Origin: Pseudomonas frederiksbergensis | GTDB taxonomy: Bacteria; Pseudomonadota; Gammaproteobacteria; Pseudomonadales; Pseudomonadaceae | Direction of reading: 5' to 3' | DNA: 64,000 bases | Assembly (NCBI RefSeq): GCF_001874645.1 | Contig: NZ_CP017886.1 | Span: 3,966,001-4,030,000, forward strand | Shown here: piece by piece, positions 1 to 8,358 of the stretch | Position numbering within the stretch: position 1 is the first letter of the stretch | Layout: each line of letters begins with the position of its first letter | Translations under genes and position numbers: made by a program | The notes under the pieces: model-generated | What the model was told of the DNA's origin: nothing | Database searches by the model: none | Seen by the model: the letters and a program-made list of their open reading frames with translations, nothing else

Positions 1-266
1 GCTCGGCCAATAATCAGTTGACCAATCTGCAGATTGCCGACCAGTTGGAGAACCGCGGCATTCTCTATGCGCCGGACTACGTGATCAATTCCGGCGGGTT
101 GATTTATGTCTCGCTCAAACACCGTGGCGAGGCGTTGTCGAACATCACCGCACACCTCTCGAAAATCAGCTCGCGGCTGACTGAAGTTTTCGCCCATGCC
201 CAGGCTGAAAAACGCTCGCCGGCCCGAGTGGCGGATGAGCTGGCAGAGAAAGTGTTGTACCGATGA
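1..266 (+). CDS. Leucine/valine-type amino acid dehydrogenase, C-terminal part
   Basis: This is the last ~88 codons of an NAD-dependent Glu/Leu/Phe/Val dehydrogenase; the 5' part lies outside the window. The visible start of the frame reads SANNQL, the family signature in the Rossmann domain, followed by ILYAPDYVINSGGLI, typical of leucine and phenylalanine dehydrogenases. These enzymes oxidatively deaminate branched-chain or aromatic amino acids to 2-oxo acids. The next genes encode a branched-chain 2-oxoacid dehydrogenase, which would use that product, so a leucine/valine role is inferred from context. About 100 bases separate it from the E1 alpha gene. The exact substrate cannot be read from this fragment. 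Confidence 0.88.
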   Translation, partial: SANNQLTNLQIADQLENRGILYAPDYVINSGGLIYVSLKHRGEALSNITAHLSKISSRLTEVFAHAQAEKRSPARVADELAEKVLYR

Positions 267-367
267 CGGAGTGAGGGCCTTACCCGGTCGACTTGCTCCC
301 TGAGCCTGGCGCCACAAGCGTCGTGCCCGACAACGGCACGCTGACCCGGTGTGCAAGGAGCTGTGCC

Positions 368-1465
368 ATGGCGCATAACAAGGTTGACCTTTCCTGCACC
401 CGCTATTTATCCCCCGACGGCCAGGCATTGAGCGAACTTCCCGCCTGGGCCGACGACTTCAATCTGCTGACCCGCCTCTACCGGCAAATGGTTCTGACCC
501 GACTCTTCGATCAAAAAGCCGTCGCCCTGCAACGTACCGGGCGCATCGGTACTTACGCGCCCACGCTTGGCCAGGAAGCGATCGGCGTGGCTGTCGGCAG
601 CCTGATGCAGCCTGAGGATGTGCTGATCCCGTATTACCGCGACACCGCCGTGCAATTGATGCGCGGGGTGCGCATGGAAGAGATTTTGCTGTACTGGGGC
701 GGCGATGAACGCGGCAGCGACTTTGCCGAGCCGTCGGCGGCCGAGGACTTCCCGATCTGCGTGCCGATCGCCACCCAGGCGCTGCACGCGTGCGGAGTCG
801 CCAGTGCGTTCAAGATTCGCGGCGAACACCGGGTTGCCGTGACCACCTGCGGTGATGGTGCCACCAGCAAGGGCGACTTCCTCGAAGCCTTGAACGTCGC
901 GGGAGCCTGGCAGTTGCCGGTGGTGTTCGTGATCAACAACAATCAGTGGGCGATCTCGGTGCCACGGCGGATTCAGTGCGCGGCGCCGACCCTGGCACAG
1001 AAGGCGATAGGCGCCGGTTTCCATGGCGAGCAGGTTGACGGTAATGACATGCTTGCGGTCTACGACCGGGTGCAAATTGCCCTCGAACGAGCACGCCACG
1101 GTAAAGGCCCGGTCTTGCTGGAGTGCGTGAGTTATCGCCTCGGCGATCACACCACCGCAGACGATGCGACGCGTTATCGCCCGGCCGATGAGGTCAAACA
1201 GGCCTGGCTTGAAGAACCGGTTAAACGCTTGCAACGTTTTCTGGCCGGGCAGGGCGTCTGGAACGAGGGGCGTGAACAGGCGCTGATTGCCGAGTGTCAG
1301 GCGCGGGTGCAGGGCGCTGTGGATCACTTTGATGCGGCGGGCAATCAGTCACCCGAATCGGTGATCGATCACGTGTATGCCCAGTGGCCGGCCGCACTGG
1401 CCGAGCAGCGCGAATGGTTGCTTGAACGAGCGGCGCGGCGTGCAGGAGGGCCCGCCCATGAGTAA
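368..1465 (+). CDS. Branched-chain 2-oxoacid dehydrogenase E1 alpha subunit
   Basis: 365-residue thiamine-diphosphate E1 alpha subunit of a 2-oxoacid dehydrogenase complex, decarboxylating the 2-oxo acid together with E1 beta. The ThDP/Mg motif runs from GDGATSKGDFLEA to NNNQWAIS (about residues 160-190). The open frame extends upstream to 293, but the ATG at 368 has AAGGAG seven bases before it and is chosen. The gene overlaps E1 beta by 8 bases. It lies downstream of an amino acid dehydrogenase, which favours branched-chain 2-oxo acids over pyruvate. Acetoin or pyruvate dehydrogenase-like activity is the alternative. It is shorter than classical Pseudomonas BkdA1 (about 410 residues). Confidence 0.88.
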   Translation: MAHNKVDLSCTRYLSPDGQALSELPAWADDFNLLTRLYRQMVLTRLFDQKAVALQRTGRIGTYAPTLGQEAIGVAVGSLMQPEDVLIPYYRDTAVQLMRGVRMEEILLYWGGDERGSDFAEPSAAEDFPICVPIATQALHACGVASAFKIRGEHRVAVTTCGDGATSKGDFLEALNVAGAWQLPVVFVINNNQWAISVPRRIQCAAPTLAQKAIGAGFHGEQVDGNDMLAVYDRVQIALERARHGKGPVLLECVSYRLGDHTTADDATRYRPADEVKQAWLEEPVKRLQRFLAGQGVWNEGREQALIAECQARVQGAVDHFDAAGNQSPESVIDHVYAQWPAALAEQREWLLERAARRAGGPAHE

Positions 1466-2447
1466 CGGCAAAGTCACGCTGTTGGAGGCGGTCAACCTGG
1501 CGTTGCACCGGGCCATGCGCGAGGACGAAAACGTCATTGTGCTCGGTGAGGATGTCGGCGTGAACGGTGGTGTGTTTCGCGCCACGCTAGGGCTGCGCGA
1601 CAGCTTTGGCTTCAAGCGGGTGATCGATACACCGCTGGCCGAAACCATGCTCGGCGGACTGGTGATTGGCATGGCCGCCCAAGGCTTGAAACCGGTGCTG
1701 GAAATTCAGTTCATGGGCTTCATCTACGCCGCCATGGAGCATCTGGTGTCTCACGCCAGCCGCATGCGCAACCGCACGCGCGGGCGGATCACTTGCCCTA
1801 TGGTGTTGCGCACACCGATGGGCGCGGGGATTCGTGCGCCGGAACATCACAGCGAAAGCACTGAGGCGCTGTTTGCGCATATTCCGGGGTTGCGTGTGTT
1901 GATTCCTTCATCGCCGGCGCGGGCTTATGGCTTGTTGCTGGCGGCCATCGACGATCCGGACCCGGTGGTGTTTCTCGAACCGACGCGGCTCTACCGGATG
2001 AACCCGCAGCCGTTGATCGACGATGGCAAGCGTCTGCCGCTGGACAGCTGTTTCACCTTGCGTGAAGGCAGCGATATCACCCTGATCAGTTGGGGGGCCA
2101 GTGTCTTGGAAACCTTGCAGGCGGCCGATGCGCTGGCGGAACAAGGGATTTCGGCCGAGGTGATCGATGTCGCCTGCATCAAGCCGCTGGACCTCGACAC
2201 GCTGGAGGCGTCGGTGCGCAAGACCGGCCGTTGCGTGATCGTCCATGAAGCGCCACGAACCTGTGGCGTCGGCGCGGAAATCGCCGCCAGCCTCTACGAA
2301 CGTGCTTGGCTGGATTTGCAGGCACCGATCCTGCGGGTGACCGCGCCGGACATTCCGCCACCGCTGTATCGGCAAGAGTTGCTGTACCTGCCAAACGTCG
2401 AAGACATCCTTCACGCCTGCGACAGCGTGCTGCTGCACCACGTCTAA
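1458..2447 (+). CDS. Branched-chain 2-oxoacid dehydrogenase E1 beta subunit
   Basis: 329-residue transketolase-like E1 beta subunit, partner of the preceding E1 alpha. Family features are the start KVTLLEAVNLALHRAM, the segment VLGEDVGVNGGVFRAT, the conserved RTPMGAGIRAPEHHSES and the C-terminal transketolase domain (VIDVACIKPLDLDT). The ATG at 1458 sits 8 bases after AGGAGG inside the 3' end of the E1 alpha gene, so the two are translationally coupled. An ATG at 1377 in the same frame lies upstream within E1 alpha and is not used. The product acts in the cytoplasm as an alpha2beta2 heterotetramer. Confidence 0.9.
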   Translation: MSNGKVTLLEAVNLALHRAMREDENVIVLGEDVGVNGGVFRATLGLRDSFGFKRVIDTPLAETMLGGLVIGMAAQGLKPVLEIQFMGFIYAAMEHLVSHASRMRNRTRGRITCPMVLRTPMGAGIRAPEHHSESTEALFAHIPGLRVLIPSSPARAYGLLLAAIDDPDPVVFLEPTRLYRMNPQPLIDDGKRLPLDSCFTLREGSDITLISWGASVLETLQAADALAEQGISAEVIDVACIKPLDLDTLEASVRKTGRCVIVHEAPRTCGVGAEIAASLYERAWLDLQAPILRVTAPDIPPPLYRQELLYLPNVEDILHACDSVLLHHV

Positions 2448-2475
2448 AGAGGCGCCTGAGGCCCGGGAGGCTGCG

Positions 2476-3585
2476 ATGAAATATTTCAAATTGCCTGACT
2501 TGGGCGAGGGGCTGCAAGAAGCGGAAATCGTCGAATGGCACGTCAAGGTCGGCGATAGGGTGAAGGCCGATCAACTGCTGGTCTCGGTGGAAACCGCCAA
2601 GGCCCTGGTGGATATTCCTGCACCTTACGACGGCGTGGTGGCAAAAACCTACGGCGCCGAAGGCGACATTCTGCATGTCGGCGAACCCTTGCTGGGGTAT
2701 GAAGGCGAGGCGGATGCCGGCACGGTGGTAGGCCGGCTTGAAGATGGCGGCAGCCGTCAGGACGACCGGTTTTTCGTGGGCGCCGCGCCCTCGACCCGCG
2801 AACACATGAGCGCTCGCGCTACCCCGGCGGTGCGGCAACTGGCCCGGCAGTTGGGCGTCGAGTTGAATGGGCTAATCGGGTCCGGCCCCGAGGGGCTGAT
2901 CACCCGCAGCGATGTTGAAAGTGCCTCACAGGCCGAGCGCGACAAATTTGGCGGTGAGAAGCTGCGCGGAGTGCGCCGCAGCATGGCGCTGAACATGGCC
3001 AGGTCCCACGCCGAGGTAGTGCCGGTGACCATTTTCGCCGATGCCGATCTGCATCGCTGGGGCCGTGCGCGTGAGCCGTTGATCCGTTTGGCCAAAGCCA
3101 TGGCGGCAGCCTGTGCCGTGGAGCCGATGCTCAACAGTGGGTTTGATGGCAAGTCCTTGTCGGTCAGGCACCACGACACACTCCATCTGGGCATTGCCGT
3201 CGACACCCCCGACGGTTTGTTCGTGCCGGTGTTGCGCGATGTCGGCAATCGCTCGTCCGCCGATTTGAAAGAAGGCGTAACCCGCTTGCGCGCCGACGTG
3301 CAGGCGCGCTCGATCCCGGCCAGGGAAATGATGGGCGCGACCCTGACCTTGTCAAACTTCGGCACCTTGTTCGGGCGCTATGCCAACCCGGTTGTAGTAC
3401 CGCCGCAAGTGGCGATCCTCGCTGCCGGAGCTATTCGCGACGAACCGGTGGCGATGGGCGGCAAGGTGCTGGTGCACCCGATACTGCCACTGTCGCTGAC
3501 CTTCGATCACCGGGTGGTGACGGGCGGTGAGGCGGCGCGGTTCTTCAAGGTGTTGGTCGAGGCATTGGAACAACCGGACAGTTGA
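2476..3585 (+). CDS. Dihydrolipoamide acyltransferase E2 of the 2-oxoacid dehydrogenase complex
   Basis: 369-residue E2 core enzyme that carries the acyl group on lipoate and passes it to CoA. Domains in order: one lipoyl domain (residues 1-75, lipoyl Lys42 in SVETAKA), a peripheral subunit-binding domain (about 115-150, ATPAVRQLARQLGV), and the acyltransferase domain (about 160-369). The catalytic His is present in FDHRVVTGGEAARFF (His345), but the usual HxxxDG Asp is Thr349; I recall this variant from some E2 subfamilies. It lies 28 bases after E1 beta. No E3 (lipoamide dehydrogenase) gene follows: the next feature is a terminator and an unrelated gene on the other strand, so E3 must be shared from elsewhere. 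Confidence 0.88.
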   Translation: MKYFKLPDLGEGLQEAEIVEWHVKVGDRVKADQLLVSVETAKALVDIPAPYDGVVAKTYGAEGDILHVGEPLLGYEGEADAGTVVGRLEDGGSRQDDRFFVGAAPSTREHMSARATPAVRQLARQLGVELNGLIGSGPEGLITRSDVESASQAERDKFGGEKLRGVRRSMALNMARSHAEVVPVTIFADADLHRWGRAREPLIRLAKAMAAACAVEPMLNSGFDGKSLSVRHHDTLHLGIAVDTPDGLFVPVLRDVGNRSSADLKEGVTRLRADVQARSIPAREMMGATLTLSNFGTLFGRYANPVVVPPQVAILAAGAIRDEPVAMGGKVLVHPILPLSLTFDHRVVTGGEAARFFKVLVEALEQPDS

Positions 3586-3601
3586 AATCCAGGCATGAAA
3601 A

Positions 3602-3628
3602 AGGCCCTGAGTCTGTGACTCAGGGCCT
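3602..3628. terminator. Bidirectional terminator hairpin between the E2 gene and yebG
   Basis: A 12-base perfect stem AGGCCCTGAGTC / GACTCAGGGCCT with a TGT loop. The A run just before it is a T run on the minus strand, so it best serves yebG, but it also closes the dehydrogenase operon. Confidence 0.85.
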
Positions 3629-3646
3629 ATTCAATTCGGGCGTTGC

Positions 3647-3988
3647 TTACTTTGCGGGCTTAGCGGATTTTGCGGGTTTGGCAGGCTCGGCTGATTCAGT
3701 TGGCTCAACGGGCTCAACGGGCTCAACGGTTTCAGCAGGCACGTTGAGCAGTTCGGACAAGGCGTCCGGCTGGCTCTTGAACGCCTTGGCGAACACATCG
3801 CGATTTTTCGCCATGTAGATCCCGGCTTCTTCCACCTGTTGCTCGGTCAGCGACGGAACCGCTTTTTGCAACACTTCAGCCAGCAACTCGGCCAGTTCGA
3901 GCATTTTGTCATGACGGTCAGCTTCGGCTTTATCCATGAACAAGCGCTCCAGATCTCGGCTGCTGCGGTATACCACTTCGACGGCCAT
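3647..3988 (-). CDS. yebG: YebG family DNA damage-inducible protein
   Basis: 113-residue homologue of Escherichia coli YebG, a small SOS-regulon protein of unclear function. The N-terminus MAVEVVYRSSRDLERLFMDK and the following KAEADRHDKMLELAELLAE match the family. The C-terminal ~25 residues are low complexity, with repeated EPV/EPA/AKP units encoded by a short direct DNA repeat (GGCTCAACG units near 3700-3730). E. coli YebG is 96 residues, so the tail accounts for the extra length. A GAGGTGG ribosome site precedes the ATG. A perfect LexA box lies about 45 bases upstream, so damage-inducible expression is well supported. Confidence 0.9.
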   Translation of the reverse strand: MAVEVVYRSSRDLERLFMDKAEADRHDKMLELAELLAEVLQKAVPSLTEQQVEEAGIYMAKNRDVFAKAFKSQPDALSELLNVPAETVEPVEPVEPTESAEPAKPAKSAKPAK

Positions 3989-4031
3989 TCACCACCTCAC
4001 ATGCCTTCACGATAGTTGTCTTTTACGACTA

Positions 4032-4047
4032 CTGTATTTATATACAG
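4032..4047 (-). promoter_or_regulatory. LexA (SOS) box upstream of yebG
   Basis: CTGTATTTATATACAG fits the gammaproteobacterial LexA consensus CTGT-N8-ACAG exactly, with an AT-rich core. It lies 44 bases before the yebG start and explains SOS control of that gene. The rest of the gap from 3989 to 4318 holds this site and the REP hairpin at 4184-4264. Confidence 0.92.
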
Positions 4048-4183
4048 CCAAAAGGATAAGCGAATCCCTGCGCTTTGGGTAGTGGCTTTTTAATGTAGAC
4101 CGGATTCAGGATTTGTCAGGCGGACCGAGTGGCCCAATCGCTGCGTCTGTATCTACACATCTCCAAGTTCCGGTCAGATCACC

Positions 4184-4264
4184 TGTAGCTGCCGCAGGCT
4201 GCGATCTTTTGATCTTCGGCGTCCTTGCAGACGCCAAAAGATCGCAGCCTGCGGCAGCTCCTAC
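4184..4264. repeat. REP doublet (long hairpin)
   Basis: Two inverted REP arms (TGTAGCTGCCGCAGGCTGCG rightward, and its complement ending GGCAGCTCCTAC) flank an inner stem GGCGTC / GACGCC, so the whole element folds as one hairpin of about 80 bases. The left arm lacks the three bases GAG found in other copies (GTAGCTG instead of GTAGGAGCTG). Seven further copies or half-copies occur in the window. Confidence 0.9.
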
Positions 4265-4318
4265 GAGAGATTTGGCGGTCATCAGAGATGTGTAGGTACC
4301 TTTGCCAATCGCTGGTGG

Positions 4319-5023
4319 TTACTGCGCCGCGATGCTGTAACCGTCGAACGCCGTCTGCTGTTGCAGGGCGGTGACGATGGCTTTGCGGGTGGCCGGTTGT
4401 TCGGTGCCGGTAGTGTCGATGAAGGTCTCGCTTGCCAGCTCGGCTTCATCGCCTTCGCCGACGAAGGCAAAACCGAGGAACTCAAAGGCTTCACGGTCGA
4501 CGTTCGGTTTGGAGCGCGGGTTGCGCAGTGGCAGGCTGACGCTGACGCCGTCCTTGCTGATGCTGAACACTTCGATTTCTTTCTTGGCGCGGGCTGCTTT
4601 GCTTTTGCCGGCGCTTGGGTTGCTGATGGCCTGATGGGTCTGGTTCAGCACTTTCAGCGCCAAGCCGTAAACCAGCTCCTGAAAGCTTGGGTCGTCCTTG
4701 AAGCTCGACAGAATCCGGCTGATCGGGAACTTGCTGCTCAGGTCTTCCAGGGCAGCGATATCCGCGGCCTCGGCGTCCTTGAGTTGTTTGAGCTCGCCCA
4801 TCAGTTCGTAGGCTTTGTCGTCGTCGAAGCGGTCATGAGCCTGACGGATGGCCGTGCGCAGCTCGCGAATCTGGTCGCTTTCTTTCGAGGTGTGGAAGGC
4901 GTCCAGGACCATCTCGCTGATGGTTTTGGCCTGCGGCACGTGCTGTGAAAGATTGATGGAGTTTTCGTATTCCGCTTTGGACGACAAGGTGATTACGGAT
5001 TCAGCGGTGTTGGAATCTGGCAT
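4319..5023 (-). CDS. Conserved protein of unknown function
   Basis: 234-residue protein that I do not recognise. Residues 1-130 are predicted mainly helical and charged (ESDQIRELRTAIRQAHDRFD and following). A Lys/Ala-rich linker (AGKSKAARAKKEIEVF) leads to a C-terminal region with repeated hydrophobic-charged pattern and Asp/Glu richness. There is no signal peptide or membrane segment, so it is probably cytoplasmic. It is a single gene between the yebG region and the nitronate monooxygenase gene. The ATG at 5023 is the only plausible start, with a weak ribosome site. The coding pattern resembles its neighbours. A nucleoid-associated role was considered because of the basic linker but is not supported by any motif. 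Confidence 0.75.
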   Translation of the reverse strand: MPDSNTAESVITLSSKAEYENSINLSQHVPQAKTISEMVLDAFHTSKESDQIRELRTAIRQAHDRFDDDKAYELMGELKQLKDAEAADIAALEDLSSKFPISRILSSFKDDPSFQELVYGLALKVLNQTHQAISNPSAGKSKAARAKKEIEVFSISKDGVSVSLPLRNPRSKPNVDREAFEFLGFAFVGEGDEAELASETFIDTTGTEQPATRKAIVTALQQQTAFDGYSIAAQ

Positions 5024-5132
5024 TGAAATTTCACTACTTCTTTAAACAGAATTTGAGACGAGAACAGCATCGGCGTTTTCGGGTCGCCTAATCTATTGGA
5101 CCGCTGCGGTGTTGTCACGGACCAACAGACGA

Positions 5133-6203
5133 TCAGTTCATCTCGGCGACCAGCACTTCAACCATGGCCTTGGCGCTCATTTCCCGCGCCAGTGCAGCAC
5201 CCTGGCCGGCCCACTGCACCGCGAATTCGTTGCAACCCTTGGCGCTGGCGGCGGCGTGCAGGGCTTTGGCGGCGTCGTAGGTCAGGGGGTACGCCGGGCA
5301 TTGCGGTGCGCCAGTGGCATCCAGGTCGGTGATCAGGCGATTGACCATGCCCCGCGCCGGTCGCCCGGAAATCGCGCTGGTGATGCGCGTATGGGCGGCT
5401 TTCGGGCTTTTCAGGTCGGCGCGGTAGCGCGGGTTGGCAGCGGTTTCGGGGCACAGGATAAAGGCGGTGCCCAACTGCGCGCCTTGTGCGCCGAGTGTGA
5501 GCATGGCACTGATCGACTGGCCGTCCATGATCCCGCCTGCGGCGATGATCGGGATCGAACACTGCCGGCTGAGGGTTCTGACCAGCGCCAGGGTGCCGGT
5601 CAGGGCATCCTGTTGCGGGTTGAACACACCGCGATGGCCGCCGGCTTCGACGCCTTGGGCGATGATTGCGTCGAGGCCGGCACGTTCGATCAGTTCGGCT
5701 TCGTATGAATCGGTCGCGGTGGCCAGCAGCACGATGCCGGCCCTCTTCAAGGCATCGATCCAGGACGTCGGCGGCAGACCGAAGTGAAAGCTGACCACGG
5801 CCGGACGTTCGACCAGCAGCAATTCGAGCATGTCCGGGTCATCGAGGAAACTGGTGTAGATCTCATTCAGCGTGGTGGGCGCAGGCACGTCGAACTCGGT
5901 AAACAGCGGTTGCAGATACTTCAGCCAATCGGACTGCAAGGCCTTGTCCGGTTCGGGTGTGCAATGACAGAACAGGTTGACGTTGAAGGGCTTGCAGGTC
6001 AGCGCCCGGGTCTCGGCAATCAGCGCCTTGGCCTGACTGACATTGCTCGCGCCCAACCCGATCGAGCCCAAGGCGCCGGCATTCGACACCGCCGCCGCGA
6101 GTGCCGGTGTAGACACGCCAACCATGGGCGCCTGGATGATCGGATACTGGATGCCGAGCCGTTGCGTCAGCGTCAGGTTTTCAGGGGTGGCGCGCAGATC
6201 CAT
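5133..6203 (-). CDS. Nitronate monooxygenase family flavoprotein
   Basis: 356-residue TIM-barrel FMN enzyme of the NMO/2-nitropropane dioxygenase family, which oxidises alkyl nitronates to aldehydes and nitrite. Evidence: [26 protein letters not shown] near the start (split here as [12 protein letters not shown], then [18 protein letters not shown]), the FNVNLF strand, [10 protein letters not shown] with the conserved His of the active-site region, and the FMN phosphate segments PIIAAGGI and [12 protein letters not shown]. The length matches the family. It lies 30 bases downstream of the FAD/NAD(P)-binding protein gene on the same strand, so the two are probably co-transcribed. Enoyl reductase (FabK-like) members share the fold; the AGGHRG context fits either, so substrate is open. 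Confidence 0.88.
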   Translation of the reverse strand: MDLRATPENLTLTQRLGIQYPIIQAPMVGVSTPALAAAVSNAGALGSIGLGASNVSQAKALIAETRALTCKPFNVNLFCHCTPEPDKALQSDWLKYLQPLFTEFDVPAPTTLNEIYTSFLDDPDMLELLLVERPAVVSFHFGLPPTSWIDALKRAGIVLLATATDSYEAELIERAGLDAIIAQGVEAGGHRGVFNPQQDALTGTLALVRTLSRQCSIPIIAAGGIMDGQSISAMLTLGAQGAQLGTAFILCPETAANPRYRADLKSPKAAHTRITSAISGRPARGMVNRLITDLDATGAPQCPAYPLTYDAAKALHAAASAKGCNEFAVQWAGQGAALAREMSAKAMVEVLVAEMN

Positions 6204-6233
6204 ATCAATGACTCCCGGGTTGAGTTTCAGAGG

Positions 6234-8153
6234 TTAAAGGTGAACGAGCGATCGCGAAGAGTCAGCGACGCTGGCGGTCGGTCTCTTGGTCATTTGCTGC
6301 GCGTTGATCTGCCGGAACAATTCGCCCACGCTGCGTCCGGCGTCCACCAGTGCGGTGGAATTCACGAACGGCCGCGCAACGATGTAGGTATAGAACTTGG
6401 CGCCTTCGCAAAGAGTCCCCAAGGCCCAGGCATTGCTTAGCGGTTTGCCGTTCAGCGGGATGATGTGCAGGCCTTCATCGACATCAATACCGCTGACCTC
6501 CATGCCCTGATTGGTAAACGGACGAACCAGGCCCTTTTCCAGCAAACGATAGAGCAGCGGTGATTTGTCCTGGTTAGGCGACGATTTCGGCACCCGTGCG
6601 CGAATCAGCACATCAGCGCGGAACTCGTGGTCGGGCAGACTCGCGCTTTTGATGGCGAACGAGTACGACGTGCCGTCCATATGCACACGGGTCTCAGGAC
6701 CGAAGCTGACCGTCAGGTAACCCGCACGCATCAGCGCGAGCATTTCTTCGGTGCGTTGCAGTGGCGGACCAACGGCCAGGCGGTTCATCACCGGGACGAA
6801 CTCGTTCATGAAGCGCTTGTGCGACGCGGCCGACAGCGCGCCGAAATCGACCACCCGGCGCAGGTTGTCGCGAATGTCGCGCAGCACATCGCAGGCGGCC
6901 TTGATCGGGTTTTCGCAATTACCCTCTTGCGCCTCGGCCAGGTCTTGCTCCAGATAGTCGGTCAGCCACTGATGGAAGTGTTCCTTGCTGGCCAGAGCGT
7001 TGCGGCTGATGGGGTTGGCCAGCTTGTCCCAGGAAAACTGCGGAATCTGCGGGCAGCATTGACGCAGCACGTTTTCGGCCGCCGGCTTGTCGAGATGGAC
7101 CAGCGTGGAGTCGAGCAACTCGGCGAAGGAACTGCCATGCAACCGGGTGGCATAGGACAAGTAATAGGCATGGGCCATGTCGCGCAGAATCAGCGGGAAG
7201 ATATGACCGTGGAAATCGAGTTCGCCAGGCTTGTGGGTCCGCTTCCATTGATTGATCTGCTCACGGGTCAGGAAGCGTGCCTGGTATTGGCCCGAGACAC
7301 CTTTCTGGTTCACTGCGCGGGCGGCGAACGGAATGCCGCTGCGCGAGAATAGGGCCAGCGACGGTTCTGCGCCGGACGGCTGATAGTTCAACTTGCCGTT
7401 CTCGTCACGCGCGAAGCGGCCACCACGCCCCACGGTCAGCGCGGTGATTGCGTCGATGGCGGTCAGGCCCATGCCTTCGATCGCCACCGAGGCGTCAGGG
7501 GCAATCTCATCCAGTTGCTTGTGGATCGGCAGTGGCCCGGTGACCACGTAGCGCAGATTGGCGTTGTTGAAACGGTGAGTCGCAACAAAGGCGCGACGCT
7601 CGATGTCCTGAGCGTCCGGGTGGTTTTCCGAGTGGCCCGTGGTCAGGAACAGGTAGTCAGCGTTGATCGTTTTACCATTCGTGGTCTGGATGACAAACGA
7701 TTGGGTCGCGGTCTGTTCGATATCGCTGGCCGTGCACGTATGCAGATGCACTTCACAGTGCTGTTCCAGCCGGGCAATCAGGAACGTGAAGACCCAGTTC
7801 AGGTACTCGCCAAAAGCACTGCGTGGCAGGTACGTGTTGGGCCCCAGCGGTAACGGGTGCTTCCAGTTGCCGACGGCCCACTCGTACAGGCTTGGCCCTT
7901 CAATCGACGGCCCGGCATCGACCACGGTCGGGTCCATGAACAGGGTGATTTGCGAGGCGACGGTATTGAGTTGCAGGTAGTCAGGTTGCGCAGAATGGTG
8001 AATGCCTTCGCCCGGTACACCGGGGTCGATGAGATGCACTGCTATATTCTTGTGGTTTTTTTGATCGCAAGCGTAGGCGGTGATTCGTTCGAGCACGTTC
8101 AGACCCCGTGGCCCCATGCCGATAATCGCGATCGCTAGCGTAGCCTGTTGCAT
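6234..8153 (-). CDS. FAD/NAD(P)-binding protein
   Basis: 639-residue cytoplasmic protein with an N-terminal dinucleotide-binding fold (IAIIGMGPRGLNVLERI, residues 8-24) of the type found in the FAD-NAD(P)-binding family; these resemble the N-hydroxylating monooxygenases for ornithine and lysine but lack an assigned reaction. Further nucleotide-binding hints are DYLFLTTGHSENHP and SVAIEGMGLTAIDA in the middle. It is the first gene of an apparent two-gene unit with the nitronate monooxygenase gene, and is divergent from the LysR gene across about 205 bases. An oxidative or nitrogen-related catabolic step is possible, but the reaction is not known. Confidence 0.8.
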   Translation of the reverse strand: MQQATLAIAIIGMGPRGLNVLERITAYACDQKNHKNIAVHLIDPGVPGEGIHHSAQPDYLQLNTVASQITLFMDPTVVDAGPSIEGPSLYEWAVGNWKHPLPLGPNTYLPRSAFGEYLNWVFTFLIARLEQHCEVHLHTCTASDIEQTATQSFVIQTTNGKTINADYLFLTTGHSENHPDAQDIERRAFVATHRFNNANLRYVVTGPLPIHKQLDEIAPDASVAIEGMGLTAIDAITALTVGRGGRFARDENGKLNYQPSGAEPSLALFSRSGIPFAARAVNQKGVSGQYQARFLTREQINQWKRTHKPGELDFHGHIFPLILRDMAHAYYLSYATRLHGSSFAELLDSTLVHLDKPAAENVLRQCCPQIPQFSWDKLANPISRNALASKEHFHQWLTDYLEQDLAEAQEGNCENPIKAACDVLRDIRDNLRRVVDFGALSAASHKRFMNEFVPVMNRLAVGPPLQRTEEMLALMRAGYLTVSFGPETRVHMDGTSYSFAIKSASLPDHEFRADVLIRARVPKSSPNQDKSPLLYRLLEKGLVRPFTNQGMEVSGIDVDEGLHIIPLNGKPLSNAWALGTLCEGAKFYTYIVARPFVNSTALVDAGRSVGELFRQINAQQMTKRPTASVADSSRSLVHL

Positions 8154-8358
8154 CTGCCCAACTCCCTTATTCTTGGCGAGGCGTTACCTCGACGTCTTGC
8201 AAGACCATTCCCAGAATCAGGCGGTGTTCTGCTCAGCGCCACCTCGTATGCGTTTAAAACCGGGGCAGGATACGCAGCGCAAAAATAGCTTTGCCAACGA
8301 TTATCCGAGATACTGCGTATCACTTTTCGAGATGTTCACGTCCAGGGATGGCAGGTCC

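Noticed and set aside
4319..5023. MvaT/H-NS-like nucleoid protein
   Set aside because: A basic linker is present, but the DNA-binding motif of MvaT is not.
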